From: Aldrovandia affinis
Taxonomy: Eukaryota > Chordata > Actinopteri > Notacanthiformes > Halosauridae
Length of the DNA stretch: 64,000 nucleotides
Reading direction: 5' to 3'
NCBI GenBank assembly: GCA_029706075.1
Contig: JAINUG010000014.1
Location: 8,518,730 to 8,582,729, forward strand
In this document: positions 1 to 11,923 of the stretch, one piece after another
Position numbering within the stretch: the first letter of the stretch is position 1
Layout: each line of letters starts with the position of its first letter
Notes under the pieces: model-generated
Told to the model about the DNA's origin: nothing
What the model saw: the letters and a program-made list of their open reading frames with translations, nothing else
The model's database searches: none
Position numbers and translations under genes: made by a program

Positions 1-1846
1 GTTAAGTGTCTGTCTGTCTCTGTCAGTGAGCTTTGACTTGTCATCACTGTTCGTCTTTCTTCATGCAGTTTTTCCTTGTTTGGCATATGCCGCCATTGCT
101 TGGACACATTAAATAATTTCGCCATTTCTGGTGACTAACGCACCTGTAATTCAGGCACCAACTATTTGACCTCTTTCAAAATCTGTTAAATCTCTCACGT
201 TGCTTTAGAAACTCACATATTTAACTGTTGATTTTTTTTTTTTTAAGTATTTTGTGTGGAACAAATTATTAGTAGTGAGTGAATGTCAATCGCTAGGGAT
301 CAGTGTTATCAAATGAAGAACTGAAAAATTATCAGCGAGAAAAAATGCCAGCAGGGGCAATAGAAACCTCTTTTAAAAAAAAATTAAGTCTCATACATGC
401 CTCCATGCCTCCAGGTAAAAAAAGGATTGAAATTAGCACTCCAATCAAGTCACAGTGTCAGAGACTGGATCCAGTCCATCCTGCACACCTGCAAGTCACT
501 GAATGTGGACGACGTGTAACGGCAGGACAAAGGAAAATCCAACGTGGCAAGTGGGGGTCATTGTCAACACTTTTACAAGCGTCCTCCTCTGCCCTCAGCG
601 AATGATGTGCTAGCCTATAATTGGACACCGGCGAAGCTGTACAATGAAGCCAAGTTCATGTAACAAGAGTCCCTGAATAGTCGGGGAGGGGGTACCCCTG
701 AAAGAGGACGTTTGGGCTGTGTAGTATTTGCTGATTAGAGGATGAGGAGGAGGAGGAGGGGGAGGAGGAGGAAAGGCCCACTCAATACCCTCCATTGCTC
801 CCATCTTCCCAAATCCCCTCCCCTTCTTCGCTCTTGTCCTGCCCCCCTCCCCCCCTCACGGAGACTGGTAGCTTGCACCAGGGACCCTGGCCTCGGCGCT
901 GAGGCGCTTTAATCAGCCCCGGAGTCCCTAATGAATGGGGGGTCTGAGGGCCTGTTGAGGAGAAGAGGAAGACGGAAGGTAATTTCTGGAAATGATTACT
1001 GACTCATTTCCTTGTTTATCCTGCCTTTGAAAGAGAGAGTCCCCCCACCCCTCACTCACCCCTCCCTCCACCCCCAATGCTCCACCCCCCAACCCTCACC
1101 ACTCTCTCTGTGTTCTCTCTGTCATTGTGGTCCTGCTTCTAAACAGTTGGCCCACTAGATCAAGCCCCAGGCTGCCTCTCTTTTCATCTCAGACCTGGAA
1201 CCCTCCGCCCGTTCCTCCCCCGTGCCCCCCCACGCCCCCACCCCAGCCCTTGTTCACCTCAAGTGGGGGAGTCGGCCGAGCCCGGAGTTAATGGCAGGAA
1301 AGCTCCGGCTAACCTTCCCAACAGCTGTCTCTCTCCAGCTCTCTCTTTCTTCTCCTCTCTTTTCTTGTTGTTCCTCCAGCATTGTTTTGTTTTTCCTGCT
1401 GCTCTCCTTCTTTCCCGCTGGCCTCCCCCTCTAATCTAGCGCCCCCCAAAGTGGGATGAGGGCAATGGTCCTACTTGTTGATAAAACAACCACTTTAGCA
1501 AATTTTTCCAGAATTGGCTTTTTCCACCGACAAGTGGCTGGAAGCCGGAAGGAGAGGGGGAGGGGAGGCATCTCTGGCTCCTTTCTCTCCGGCACTGAAG
1601 GAAAAGGGAGAATTAGAAAAGCTTCCTATTAGAGGCTCCCGTCTTTCATCCACCATCCACCCTTCAAAGGGCGCGAGGAGAAGAGCTCATCCAAACAGCC
1701 AGCGCCGACTCAACCAGTCGGGCTCCGCTGAAGAGCTGGAGGTTTTCCACGGCCGCCTGCTTTTTTAATCAGCCTTTTTTAAAGCGCATGTGTGAGGCCG
1801 CTCCGCCGATACGGGTGATGAAGATCTCCTTCACGGGAACGGAGTC
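1..1846. other. Unique non-coding stretch
   Basis: No gene or mobile element recognised. A purine run of GGA repeats lies at about 741-775, and C-rich, pyrimidine-rich sequence fills about 790-1430. A 100-codon open frame at 303-605 has no recognisable domain, and its later part reads like ordinary low-constraint sequence. This could be an intron or an intergenic region. Confidence 0.5.
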
Positions 1847-2080
1847 GGCAGCAGTGTAGTGGGTAATGGTGAGGAAACTGGGCTTGTAACTAAGAAGTTG
1901 CTGGTTTGATTCCCAGGTGGGGGCACTGCCGTTGTACCCTTGAACTAAAGGTACTTAACCTGAATTGCTTCAGTAAAAATATCCAGCTGTATAAATGAAT
2001 TGTATGTAGAGAAATGTAAACTGTGTAAGTCGCTCTGGGTCAAAGCGTCTGCTAAATGCCTGAAATGTAAAATGATGTAA
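1847..2080 (+). repeat. tRNA-derived SINE with L2-type tail (type D)
   Basis: The head has a pol III B-box-like GGTTTGATTCC and the usual fish sequence 'ACTTAACCTGAATTGCTTC'. The 3' end has GTAAGTCGCTCTGG and GTCTGCTAAATGCC, the tail shared with fish L2 LINEs. A 9-bp duplication AACGGAGTC flanks it exactly (1838-1846 and 2081-2089), which shows insertion by target-primed reverse transcription. The same family occurs at 24835-25060 and, in reverse, at 21636-21786. Confidence 0.85.
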
Positions 2081-2089
2081 AACGGAGTC

Positions 2090-2445
2090 ATCTCATGACA
2101 AGCAACTCCCTCCTCACCTCGTTGTGTCTCGTACACAAAAGACACAGCAGTCAGCCACCCTAGTGTTGGTGCCAACTTAATCTAAGCTGGCACAGCAAGT
2201 GTTTGACCTGGTAGTACACCGTGAACAAGATCAGGATCTCAATTACCCCCCTACCCCCCCATAATGTCGCCCGAGTCTTCAGGAGACGCTGGCCCTGGCA
2301 AGGGAGGTGACAGTCGACGTGCCCCCAGGAAGGTGGTCTGTGCTCTTCACACCCACCTGTCCCGCCTGTCAGAGGAACAGCTCTCTCACTTCGGGGGACA
2401 ACGACTGTCACGCCCTCCCACAAATAATCTTAAGTACACCCTGCA
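2090..2445. other. Unique non-coding stretch
   Basis: No recognisable gene, repeat or RNA. Contains a short C run at about 2246-2262. Confidence 0.4.
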
Positions 2446-2640
2446 CCATTGAATTGAATTGAATTGAACACTGGATTTATATAGTGCTTTTCAAGGAACC
2501 CAAAGCACTTTACAATGATAGGGGCAACTAACCTCAACTATCACCAATGTGCTGCACCAACGCGACGGCAGCCATAGTGTGCCAGTACAAACTCACTACA
2601 CATTAGATACACAGTGGAAAGGCGAGGAGGGAGAGAATTA
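2446..2640 (-). repeat. Dispersed fish repeat, probable LINE 3' end
   Basis: Starts with a GAATT repeat (ATTGAATTGAATTGAA), then TTTATATAGTGCTTTTCAAGG, and then AAAGCACTTTACAATGATA. Read on the minus strand this is the 'CTATATAAATAAA' kind of LINE 3' end common in fish. The later CGACGGCAGCCATAGTGTGCC block is typical of multi-copy fish repeats. Orientation and clade are inferred. Confidence 0.5.
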
Positions 2641-3048
2641 ATTAATTCCATGTGTATATATATTGTCTTAGTTGGGAATTTGGCCAGGACACTGGGTTAA
2701 CACCCTACCATTATCTCAGCGTGCTGCTGCTGCCCCGCTCAGCCTCGACACCCAGGCCCCAAAACGAAGGGCTCTCTTCGCACCATCAAGACCTGCCAGC
2801 CTGTCGGACGCAGTTAGCGTCAGCGGCGCCCCCCAGCTCGTCAGCTCAAGTCGTGAGTTCAACACCCTGTCACATGAGAGCTGACAAACAAGGCTAAGGC
2901 GATCTGACACCGCCAGTGTGAAAGGAGATTCTAATTCTGGATAATTAGCCGGAACGAGGGCAGAGTGAGGGAGAGGAGGAGAAAAGAAAGGAGAGAGCAG
3001 AAAGAGAAGAAGTAGCAGTTTGTCTCAAGTGCTTTTGTCACCCGTCCG
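2641..3048. other. Unique non-coding stretch
   Basis: Nothing recognised. GC-rich at 2715-2870 and purine-rich (AGGAGAAAAG type) at 2955-3010. Confidence 0.4.
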
Positions 3049-3061
3049 TCCATCTTATCTT

Positions 3062-3299
3062 TTTTTAATTTATTTTTTATTTATAGTTTCAAATTTTCTC
3101 CCTTTTTTCTCCCAATTTGGTTGCCAGTTATGCCCTCTTATTTATCTCAATTCACCCTCCCCCAAACGCGGCCCCCGAATTGGGCTGATGACCAGAGCCG
3201 GTCTAGTAAAGATGCAGATTTCGAAATGCATCCCTGACAGGCAGCGCACACTGTATCGGACCAGCCAAGATGTGGTGCGTTAGACCGCTACGCTATCCA
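3062..3299 (-). repeat. Core-sharing SINE, head type A, minus strand
   Basis: Reads on the minus strand: GGATAGCGTAGCGGTCTAAC (A box TAGCGTAGCGG), a degenerate B-box region, a GGGGGC-type core remnant and the shared tail with GAGAAAAAAGGGAGAAAATT. A 13-bp duplication TCCATCTTATCTT flanks it (3049-3061 and 3300-3312). The middle is shortened compared with the copy at 26884-27273. Confidence 0.85.
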
Positions 3300-3312
3300 T
3301 CCATCTTATCTT

Positions 3313-3745
3313 GATCTCCCACTGTCTGTCTGTCTGTCCATCCCTCTTGGTGTCCGGGCCTCGGTGTGGCCTCTGTCTGTCTTCCGGAACATTCTGCACA
3401 CCCCGCTTCTCTGGTTTCCTGATCTGTGCATGACCTCCAGACTCTATGCAATGCCGAACGCTCAAATAACACGCAAAGTGAAGAAGAGATTTATCAAAAC
3501 AAAAAAAAAATGTGAGGTGTCACTTTTGAAGCTGCATTGATTTTTTTTGTGTATAAAATTAAAGATTTCCGGGAATGCCAATACAGTGTAACTCGGTGTG
3601 ACGGGGAGAGCTCAGGGAAGTTATGGGAAGTGATCCTCATGTCACAAGCTCGGCAGAGGAAGACAGCTCGGGGTCAAATTGAGCACGGCCAGCCGAGAGT
3701 CAAGGTCTGTTGCTTTGGAAACAAGCACAGTGTTTGACAAATAAT
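3313..3745. other. Unique non-coding stretch
   Basis: Nothing recognised apart from a short CTGT repeat at about 3323-3338 and an A run near 3500. Confidence 0.4.
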
Positions 3746-3915
3746 AATAATAGTAATAATAACTTTTATTTTATATATAGCGCAATTCATATCAGATATC
3801 TCCAGGTGCTTAACACAGTAGATACAAAATCAAACTTATAGGAATAGCCACAATAAATAAAAACATTACAAGGAGAGATAAAAGAGATAAAAGAAAAAAT
3901 TCCAAGTAGCACGAG
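3746..3915 (-). repeat. Probable LINE 3' end with AAT microsatellite
   Basis: An (AAT)n tract is followed by CTTTTATTTTATATATAGCGC and an A-rich body. Read in reverse it is a 'GCGCTATATATAAAATAAAAG(TTATT)n' LINE-type 3' end, comparable with 28046-28330 and with the forward copy at 23331-23440. Clade not determined. Confidence 0.4.
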
Positions 3916-4549
3916 GCACATAGCAAAAAACTAAAAAACTAAATAAGAATAATACGTTTTTTTTTTGAGTGGCAAGTAATTGAATAATATGTTGGTAATC
4001 ACGAAGCTTCCTCTTAATTTTGCCTCACGTTGTAGCAATCTCTTCCTTCACATGGTGTTAGAGAACATAAACAACAACAAGGGGTTTTAACTGAGTAAAA
4101 TCAACTGAATCATTTCAAAGAATAGGCTACACTTTTAACGTAAATCTCTCTGTTACGGTAACTGCATAGCGCACTGGCGTTGATGCGCAGTAAAGCTTAG
4201 AAAACAAACTTCAGTTTGGTGAAAATCTCAATGATTTTTAATGAGCATAAAATGTACTCAGATTAGCAGATCATGTATTGCTCAATTCAAGACAATATTC
4301 CTTGAATGACACGGAGAACGAACAGTCTGACCATCTGTAAATAGAAGAAAATGCTACACAATCTTTTGCTGCAAAGAAAATGCCTATCACACATTGCAAT
4401 TGGGAAGCTATACCTATTGGTATTGATAATGTATTGCTTGATTGATAATCAAGGAATGTAAATGTAAACCATTTGAGAGTAAACACCAGTTTGAAGGTAT
4501 GGGTTTCAGCTTCCTTTATTTAAAGCAGATGTGTATATATATATATGCA
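3916..4549. other. AT-rich unique stretch
   Basis: Nothing recognised. Ends in a short (TA)n run at 4533-4546 next to the Tc1 MITE. Confidence 0.4.
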
Positions 4550-4551
4550 TA

Positions 4552-4922
4552 ACTGCCAAAATAAAGGAAACACCAGTGTTTTAATAGGGCATTGGACCAC
4601 CACCAGAACAGCTTCAATGTGCCTTGGCACAGATTCTACAAGTGTGTGGAACTCTATTGGAGGGATGTAACACCATTCTCCCATGAGAAATTCCATCATT
4701 TGGTGTTTTGTTGATGGAGGTGGAAAACGCTGTCTCAGGCGACGCTCCAGAATCTCCCATAAGTGTTCCATTGGGTTGAGATCTGGTGACTGAGACAGTC
4801 GTGGCATATGCTTTACATCAATTTCATGCTCATCAAACCATTCAGTGACATCCACAGGGCACTGTCATTCTGGAAGAGACCACTCCCATCATTTGCACAA
4901 GTGTTTCCTTTATTTTGGCAGT
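4552..4922 (-). mobile_element. Deleted Tc1-like transposon (MITE-like)
   Basis: Terminal inverted repeats ACTGCCAAAATAAAGGAAAC begin at 4552 and are mirrored at the right end. Each side is flanked by TA (4550-4551 and 4923-4924), the Tc1/mariner target. The minus strand still encodes the end of a DDE transposase: EWFDEHEIDVKHMP, SQSPDLNP, HLWEILERRLRQRF and IEFHTLVESVP. That is the segment containing the last catalytic acidic residue (E in EHLWE). The helix-turn-helix and first Asp regions are absent, so the copy is not autonomous. At about 371 bp it is far below the 1.2-1.6 kb of complete Tc1 elements. The same family recurs at 18205-18695. Confidence 0.88.
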
Positions 4923-4924
4923 TA

Positions 4925-5518
4925 CGTGTATATACGTATATGACGTGTTCTTCCTTCTATGGAATAACAGTTCAAATGGCAAAGTCTGACTCTTAAAATG
5001 ACGCTACAATATTTATCGATATGATAAGTCAAAGATTGAACAAACAGCAGTGTGACGGGAGTTACAGTACACTGAACACTGAAAATGTCGTCGGTGAAAA
5101 GAAATTGGGGGGGGTGCATATTATTAGTGTTATTAATTGTACATTTATTAACACATAAAATGTGGACAGAACTGTACCAACCAAATTATAGCCGAGAAAC
5201 GCCAGCATATGAGGATATTTTAGTTTTTTTGGCCAATGACAGTGGGGGAAAGGGGGTAATGACCTCTCACCTGACTGTATTTGCAACCCGCTAATGACGA
5301 ATTGCAGTAATGAGGCGGGGGGGGGGCCGTGGGGGGAGGGCGACTGGCGCCTTGGTAGCCCAGCTCAGAGTGACTCTGTGTCACACATACTGTGCCAGGC
5401 ACAACTCAGGACACTAACGAGTTATTCTGGGCAGCTCGGCTAATTGCACTTTAATTACAGACGGATGACCTGGTGGCTTTTAGTGGGAGTTTGGTGGGGG
5501 AGGGGGTGGGGGGCTGGG
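4925..5518. other. Unique non-coding stretch
   Basis: No gene seen. G runs at 5107-5116, 5318-5327 and 5490-5515. Confidence 0.4.
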
Positions 5519-5526
5519 GTGTTAGC

Positions 5527-5843
5527 CAGGGCCAGATCTCCGCCTAGGCCAACAAGGCCTGAGCCTAGGGCCCAAACGTCGCATGGGGCCCGGAATTATG
5601 GGGAAAATATTAATATTGATATTATTTTTTCATATACATGTATATATTATTTTTTTACATAATTCATATTACACTTACACACCTAATAAATATATGTTCA
5701 TCACACATGATCCTTATTATTATTAGTAGTAGTAGTAAAAAAGAACTAACGCAAATTAAATCATATCTCCATAGTTAACTCTAAGAACATCTCCCAGAAT
5801 GCCATGCCAGAGGGGGGCCCAAGAACTTCAAGATGCGGCCCTG
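5527..5843. mobile_element. hAT-type MITE, complete copy
   Basis: Ends CAGGGCCAGATCT on the left and, inverted, CAGGGCCGCATCTT on the right. Near-perfect 8-bp duplications flank it: GTGTTAGC (5519-5526) and GTGTTGGC (5844-5851), the hAT target length. The inside is AT-rich with (TTA)n and no coding potential. A second copy with the same interior and right end lies at 54058-54397. Confidence 0.85.
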
Positions 5844-5851
5844 GTGTTGGC

Positions 5852-6448
5852 ATTTCTGAAGGGTTTGTCAAGAGTTAACGTGGCGTGCTGGAGATGGTCG
5901 CGGCCAGTGCAGAGCAGAGCATTAGCACCCTGCTGTGGCTGTGGGGAGGCACTTATCCCAGCATGCTCGGCGGCGAAAAGGGCGGGAAACGCTAACACGT
6001 CTGAGCGGAAGCAAAGCTCTACATCACACTCAACAATGACCGCTAAACAGGAATGGGCCAGACGGGCGTGGAATCTGGAGCATTCCTAAAATGTCACCGA
6101 TAAGAGGCGTTGCAGTACACACGGCGGATTGATCAGCCCCCCTTCTATCTGGTGTCAGTGAAAGTCTCACTTCGGCCTGAAAACTTCACTCAACTGAATA
6201 TCCAATTAGCATCAGGCAGTTATCCCCCCCTGAAAATGGCAGAAATGGCAGAAACGGCAGAGCCTTCTCCCAGTGGCTCCTGTGGTCTCTACACTAAAGA
6301 GGCCCACGCTTTGTTCTTGGCATCTTAGCGTGAGGTGGATCCTGTCGATGACACATGGTGTAAACAGAGAGGTCAGAGGAGATCAGGGAGATCCTGGTAA
6401 GCGCACACACACCCGTCTCTGCACTCAGACTCTGCTGCTCCCTCAGAG
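5852..6448. other. Unique non-coding stretch
   Basis: Nothing recognised. A short imperfect repeat of ATGGCAGAA-like units occurs at about 6235-6262. Confidence 0.4.
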
Positions 6449-6856
6449 TGTGTTTCTCCCTCTCCGAGCCAGAGCAGCACCAGAGTATGTTTCTCCCAGC
6501 AGACCTCAGGTGGTGTAACGGTCAAAGCATGCACCCCTGAATGCAAGTTGCCCACTGCAGCCGCGGTTCAAAACCAGGCTGCGCCAGCCCGGCTCTAGCC
6601 GAGAGCCCCGTGGGGGGTGGTGATTAGCAGACCGCCCCAGAGGGAGGGGGGAGGATGAGCCAGCACAAGCTCGCTGAGAAGGGTGAAATGCATCCCTGTA
6701 TGGGAAAAACTAGCTTGACTCCGAGGACGAGTGGCGGGCTTGTGGGGGAGGGTAAAATTAGGAGAAAAACTGGAAAAATATAAAACAAATTTTAAAAACT
6801 TTTTTATAAAGTGGGTTCCTCCCTCTCCGAGCTGGAGCAGCACCAAAGTGTGTTTT
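6449..6856. repeat. Long direct repeat flanking a SINE
   Basis: A segment of about 50-60 bp containing CCCTCTCCGAG, AGCAGCACCA and AGTRTGTTTYT occurs at 6449-6510 and again, diverged, at 6812-6870. The SINE of 6503-6806 sits between the copies. The left copy itself contains a 37-bp near-duplication (CAGAGTGTGTTTCTCCC and CAGAGTATGTTTCTCCC). Confidence 0.6.
6503..6806 (+). repeat. Core-sharing SINE, head type C
   Basis: Head with TGGTGTAACGGTC (A-box-like), TGCAAGTTGCCCACTGCAG and GCGGTTCAAAACC (B-box-like). Then comes a core block with CCGCCCCAGAGGGAGGGG, the distal GGCGGGCTTGTGGGGGAGGG, and a tail of AAAAACTGGAAAAATATAAAAC. A closer copy of this head lies at 17731-18108. Confidence 0.75.
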
Positions 6857-6870
6857 TTGGAAGACCCCAG

Positions 6871-7597
6871 TCATTAGCATGACTAATACAAAGTGACTTA
6901 TTGTCTGTCAGATTTCTTGCCGAACAGGGTATGCTTAATACGTTGCCGTTAGAGCTCTCAATGGATGTGGGTTTCAGGTGATGGCCCTGCAAACCCTACC
7001 CCAGCCAGCTCTTGTGAGGAGCTGCCTGAAGGTGAGTTTAGCCCCAGTGTTTCTTCAAGGGTACAATTGGTCCTGGAATCACTTCCAATCTTCCGCAAGA
7101 GACTAAAATGTACCCCTGATCTCTGGCTAAAGTTCTTGTACATTTTGGACGTCCCAACAATGTAATTCCTGCACTGCCTAACTGTGATTGGTATTGATGC
7201 ACACAGTAGTAAATGCTTAAAATGTAAAGTGAAAGTAAAAATAAAAGTAAAAAATTTAAATATTTAAGTAAGTACAGTAATAAGTCAAAGTAAAGTAAAT
7301 GTACTTCGTTAGTGTCCACTAGTGGTAAGTGCCAATTGATTGATGCGTGCTTTATAGTGTCTAACTCGTGTATGCTGGTTTTTACTCCGCTCTCGATTAG
7401 ATTATTCGTTCCACTATTTGCTAAATTATCCTGTTGGCTTGCACACGATGCATAACAAGTTAATTTGGTTATTTGTGTTATCTAAATAACAATTGTTGCT
7501 TATATTCTGTGCTTCCACTTGAAAAATGCACAGAGGAATATGCATATTGCTGGACAAGTAGTCGAACCAATTAAGGCAGCAGTAAGACCCTTGAGCA
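6871..7597. other. Unique non-coding stretch
   Basis: Nothing recognised. 7195-7300 is a degenerate AAGTAAA repeat tract. Confidence 0.4.
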
Positions 7598-7780
7598 GAG
7601 TTTGAGACCCCTGCACACACACAGCCCTCCATGTTTCTGAGTTTGAGACCCCTGCATACACACAGCCCTCCATGGCTCTGAGTTTGAGACCCCTGCATAC
7701 ACACGGCCCTCTATGGTACTGAGTTTGAGACCCCTGCATACACATGGCCCTCCATGGCACTGAGTTTGAGACCCCTGCTA
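7598..7780. repeat. 41-bp minisatellite, about 4.4 units
   Basis: Units start at 7598, 7639, 7680, 7721 and 7762 with GAGTTTGAGACCCCTGC, followed by ATACACACRGCCCTCYATG. Period exactly 41 bp. Open frames across it are a by-product of the repetition. Confidence 0.95.
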
Positions 7781-8579
7781 ATAAACATTGGCCCTTTGGA
7801 TATTTTTACAGAAAATGTCACTTTAAAAGGCCAATTGATACACACGATAAATGATCACTGGAAAATACTGATGATTTTTACCGATAACAGATATTATGTA
7901 TGATAGCCTTCACTTATGAATGACATTACTGTCCTGTTGGCCTTCAGACAGGCCTTATGACCACAGAGGGTTTGTCAAGGAGCTGACAGTGTATTCACGT
8001 TGGCTGCGTTATTGTAGCTTTTGATCAATGGTGCGTATCCTCTTGCTTTGAAGTCAGCATCAAATGATTGAATGATTTTTTTGTCTTCTTAGTTTAATGT
8101 GTTGCCTCAGAAAGTGTCCTAGTTTGGCTTGTATATACCATGTATAACACAACACTCACAATATTGTGCAATACAGTGCATTGGTCATAACGTTCCGTCG
8201 TGAACGCGTCTGAATCTGTCGACAGAGAAGGAAGTAAATGGCCCTCCTAGCTACTGCAGTGTTCCCCTCGACCGTTTGAGATGATTTAACCCAGGGCTAA
8301 AACCCCCTCAACCACTCAATCAATGTATAAATCAATGCCGGACTTTATTTTAAACATAGTGGCCTTAAAACCAATCTTTCTGCAGGTCAATAGGTGACCC
8401 AAAAAAAGATGAAAGCAGTAAGATAACCAGTGGCAACGTTCTCCACCATTTCCCATTTCTCATTTCAACAGTTACTAAGTTGGTCACTGGAACAAACGGA
8501 GCCTGTGCTCCTCTAATGATATCCATTACAGCTCGTGACAGCACACCCTGACCTGCAGTGCGCTCTGATGCTCATGACG
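7781..8579. other. Unique non-coding stretch
   Basis: No feature recognised. Confidence 0.4.
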
Positions 8580-8740
8580 CTGATGGCTTCAGGCACCAAT
8601 CAGAGTCGGTTTTACTGCGCTGATGGCTTTAGGCACCAATCAGAGTCGGTTGTACTGTCCTAATGGCTCCAGGCACCAATCAGAGTTGGTTTTGCTGCAC
8701 TGATGGCTTCAGGCACCAATCAGAGTCAGTTTTATTGTGT
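8580..8740. repeat. 40-bp minisatellite, four units
   Basis: Units begin at 8580, 8620, 8660 and 8700 with CTGATGGCTTCAGGCACCAA and then TCAGAGTCGGTTTTACTG. A few substitutions separate the units. Each unit contains a CCAAT pentamer. Confidence 0.95.
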
Positions 8741-11700
8741 CCCGGGCCCCAGCACTGCACCCAGAGCCTTGTGCCCCTTCCACAAACGGAGCAAAATCAG
8801 GCCGGACCGGAAGGCCGAGAGCTAGCGTTAGGCCCAACTTTTCAGTGCTCTGCATCTCTCACCCTATCTATCAACCTCCCCCACACGCATGCATGCACAC
8901 ACACACACTCTCTTCATCCCTCCTCTGTAAGTGGCTATGAGTTTAATATCTCCGGAGAGAGAGGATTGAAAGACAAAGACTGAGCCTGGCGCATTTACAG
9001 AGGAAGTTATTTAACATCGTCGATGTATGGCATACACTTAGCCCAGTGATGTTAACATCTCTTTCATGGTTCCTCGTAAGACGTAATGGGATCAGAGTTA
9101 CTTAGGAAAACTTTAAGAGTGCTCTGGCTTTTTCCAAACAGCCGGCTTCTCTAGACGGGCATGTCTAGTGTCTTGGATAGCCAGCAAAATGGCTTATTAT
9201 TTCTTTGAGGTTCTGAATGAAAGCCGATGTAATAAAAACCACGTTTGTACTTATGGTATATTCTTATATCCGTATATCACCGTGTTATGGGTGATAGCCT
9301 GGATGATGGGAGGATCAGAAGGGCTAAAAAAGACTATGAAATGATGAGAAAACAGCTAAGTGTCTGTCGTCTATCGTTATTGTGCTCAGTTATTCTCTCA
9401 AAGTTCGCAGCAGTCTGCTAAGTTCGCAGCAGTCCCATAACCATATGTCAAGTGCCATTCCTTCATTACTTATTCAGTTTTGAATACATTTTTAGTTGAA
9501 CCTTTTTCTTGAGATTTTTTGTGTTTTATTCCCTTGCGTGGGAATTAAGAAAAGAAAGAATTAAAATAAAAACATCTTGAAGATGTTTAATGTATGAAAT
9601 GTGGTCAAATCCTCAAAAACTGTTGGGGTGGGCGGCATCGGTGGGTTAGGCCACCGAATGCCAGGCCTCTCTCTGCATCGCGCCCAGAAGCACGGCAGGC
9701 ACGGGCGGTCCTCACGTCAGAGGCACGGAAAGGTAGGGGGAACGCCTCTGGCCTCTGTGCCAGTGCGATAACTCCAGCGCACAGGAGCAACCCCGAACCC
9801 CCCCACACCGCCCCGCACCGCCGTTTCCCTCCAGCGCGCGTTTATTTCTGTCAGCTTCCATATTCTGGTCTTCAGAGCGCATTTGGGAGTTGCCAGGAAA
9901 CGTCTCCAGGGCCCAGAAGCCAGACCCAGTGAAGAGACAGGCCATCACCAGTCTCTCCAGACCCCCCCTCTGCCCACCACCGGAGCAGTGCAGCTCCAAG
10001 ACGGGCGTCCGGTAAACCTGCCTCTGGTGCGTCTGAATAAGGAGCCATCAGTGCCACAACCGCAGGCAGCTGGGTGACAGTGTAAATACCGCACACAAGC
10101 GCAACATGAATGTGGGGCTTCTTTCCTTGTGCGCCCCCACCCCTGCTCCCCCAAGCTACTCTGGGCAGATGGGAGAGCGCAGGGGCAATGGGAGCGTATT
10201 TCAGGAAAGAGAAGCTCTATCTGAAAGGACACTTCTAGCGGGAGACACTGCTAAGAGAGGACCTTTGAGCGGGGACATGAGCGAAACAAGATAAGACACT
10301 GAGCGGCCATCAACATGCATCGCGGTGCTCAATGTCCTGCCAATCAGGAGGTTAAAGATCCCGACCCCCCCCCTTAAATGTAAGGAGCACTATGCAGTCA
10401 GGCCCTGTGTCAAATTAACGATCTCAGCCTTTAATGATTGGCGCGAGCACAATCGATTGCTAATCAGCTTATATTTAGTGTAGCGCACTAAATAATAATA
10501 ACATCACAATAAGACCACGGCAGGGCTCCCGCATATCACTGCTGACCTCTACGGACTACTACTGCTGTTACCGCAAAAACTTTTTAAATGGGCAACGGGC
10601 ACAGGCACTTAACTGGGAATTATTGTGCTCAGAGAATACTGAATACACTATTATGTCCTTGAGTTTTTAAAAACCTGAACGTTGTTTCATTTTTTGTATT
10701 ATATATGCATAATTCAAAAGTATTACAACATAACCGATTGTTTTTGTTTTTGTCGGATGAAAAACTGCATTATTATTTGTCTTTACTGTAGTACAAATGT
10801 GAGATTAATAACGATATTTGGGTCTAGGGTGACGTCTTACTGTGCTATTTTGCTTTTTTCCCACCTGGCCACAACAGTCTTGTTTTTAACTAATTTTCTA
10901 CTGAATGGACTTGTTTTAGAACTCATTTTGACTGCCATTGGGAGTATATGTAGTGCCAGCAGTTCTTATTGTTTGCATTATTGAGTGCGTATGTGTGTGT
11001 GTGTGTGGGAGGGGGGGCACCAGTAGGAGGAGTATCCGATTGGAATTGATAGTTGAATTTGTGTCTCTTCCCTCCTGTTACCGCCCCCAACATATCAGTT
11101 AAGGGCCGCGCTTCCCGTATTTATCCGGCCGGGTTTCGGCCACGGTTCTGGATTTACGGCGGATTTATGGTCACGCCGCTGTCACTGCTTCAATCAGGGC
11201 TTAACATTGGACCATCCCCTGCGTAATAAAAAGTGAAATGGGCCTCTTCGGAGTGGTCCGCGTGTGTCACCATCCCTCAAACCCTTTATGTGCTGTCCAG
11301 TGACCGGCCAGCTACAGAAAAGCCATGGATATTGTAAAAAGAAAAACTGACAAAAAACTAAAATGGCCAAAAAAACTGCCCAGCTCCCAGAGAACAGCCC
11401 CCTTTCTCGGGGGCAGCAAACATTTTTAGTTTTTTCTCGAGAAGCCCTGAGAATCTGAGGAGGGGAGAGGGGGGGTGGGAAGGACCTTGTCATGGGGCTA
11501 CGGCCTTCCACAGTCCACAGCCAGTGTTCCCTGGCAGATCGTAAAAGATAATTGGGCCACACGATCTTTTAAAAAAAAAGAGTCAAAGAGTTAAAAATGT
11601 GGAGAAGGAGGGTTGCAGGGTGGTCGGGGAGCTAATGAGTGTTTGCTAAAGACGCAGACGTGAGACCAGTAAAACCATCTCCACCTCGCAATTCAGGGAG

Positions 11701-11910
11701 AAAGCCTGGAGCCCAAGGGGGGGAGGGTGGGGGGCGTGGGGGGCCCTGCAGGCTGGATGTTTGTCTTTTGGTTGAACTCCAGAGTTCACCTCCTCTTACA
11801 GTGATGGTGATGATGGGGGGGTGGGGGTTTTCTAAAACTCCAGCAGCTGTAACTTCATTAGGTGACCATGGAGGTAACCTCATTCTGTGGTCCGGAGTCT
11901 GATCAGTATC
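8741..11910. other. Long unique non-coding stretch
   Basis: About 3.2 kb without a recognisable mobile element or gene. A short CA repeat lies at 8889-8909 and a GT run at 10991-11008. 10410-10520 is unusually rich in homeodomain- and CCAAT-like words (ATTAACGATC, TTTAATGATTGG, CAATCGATTGCTAATCAGC). This could be conserved regulatory DNA, which cannot be judged without alignment. Confidence 0.4.
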
Positions 11911-11923
11911 GCCACACAGACTT

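Noticed and set aside
303-605. 100-codon frame as a small gene
   Set aside because: Low-complexity Lys-rich start, no domain, and no conserved features visible.
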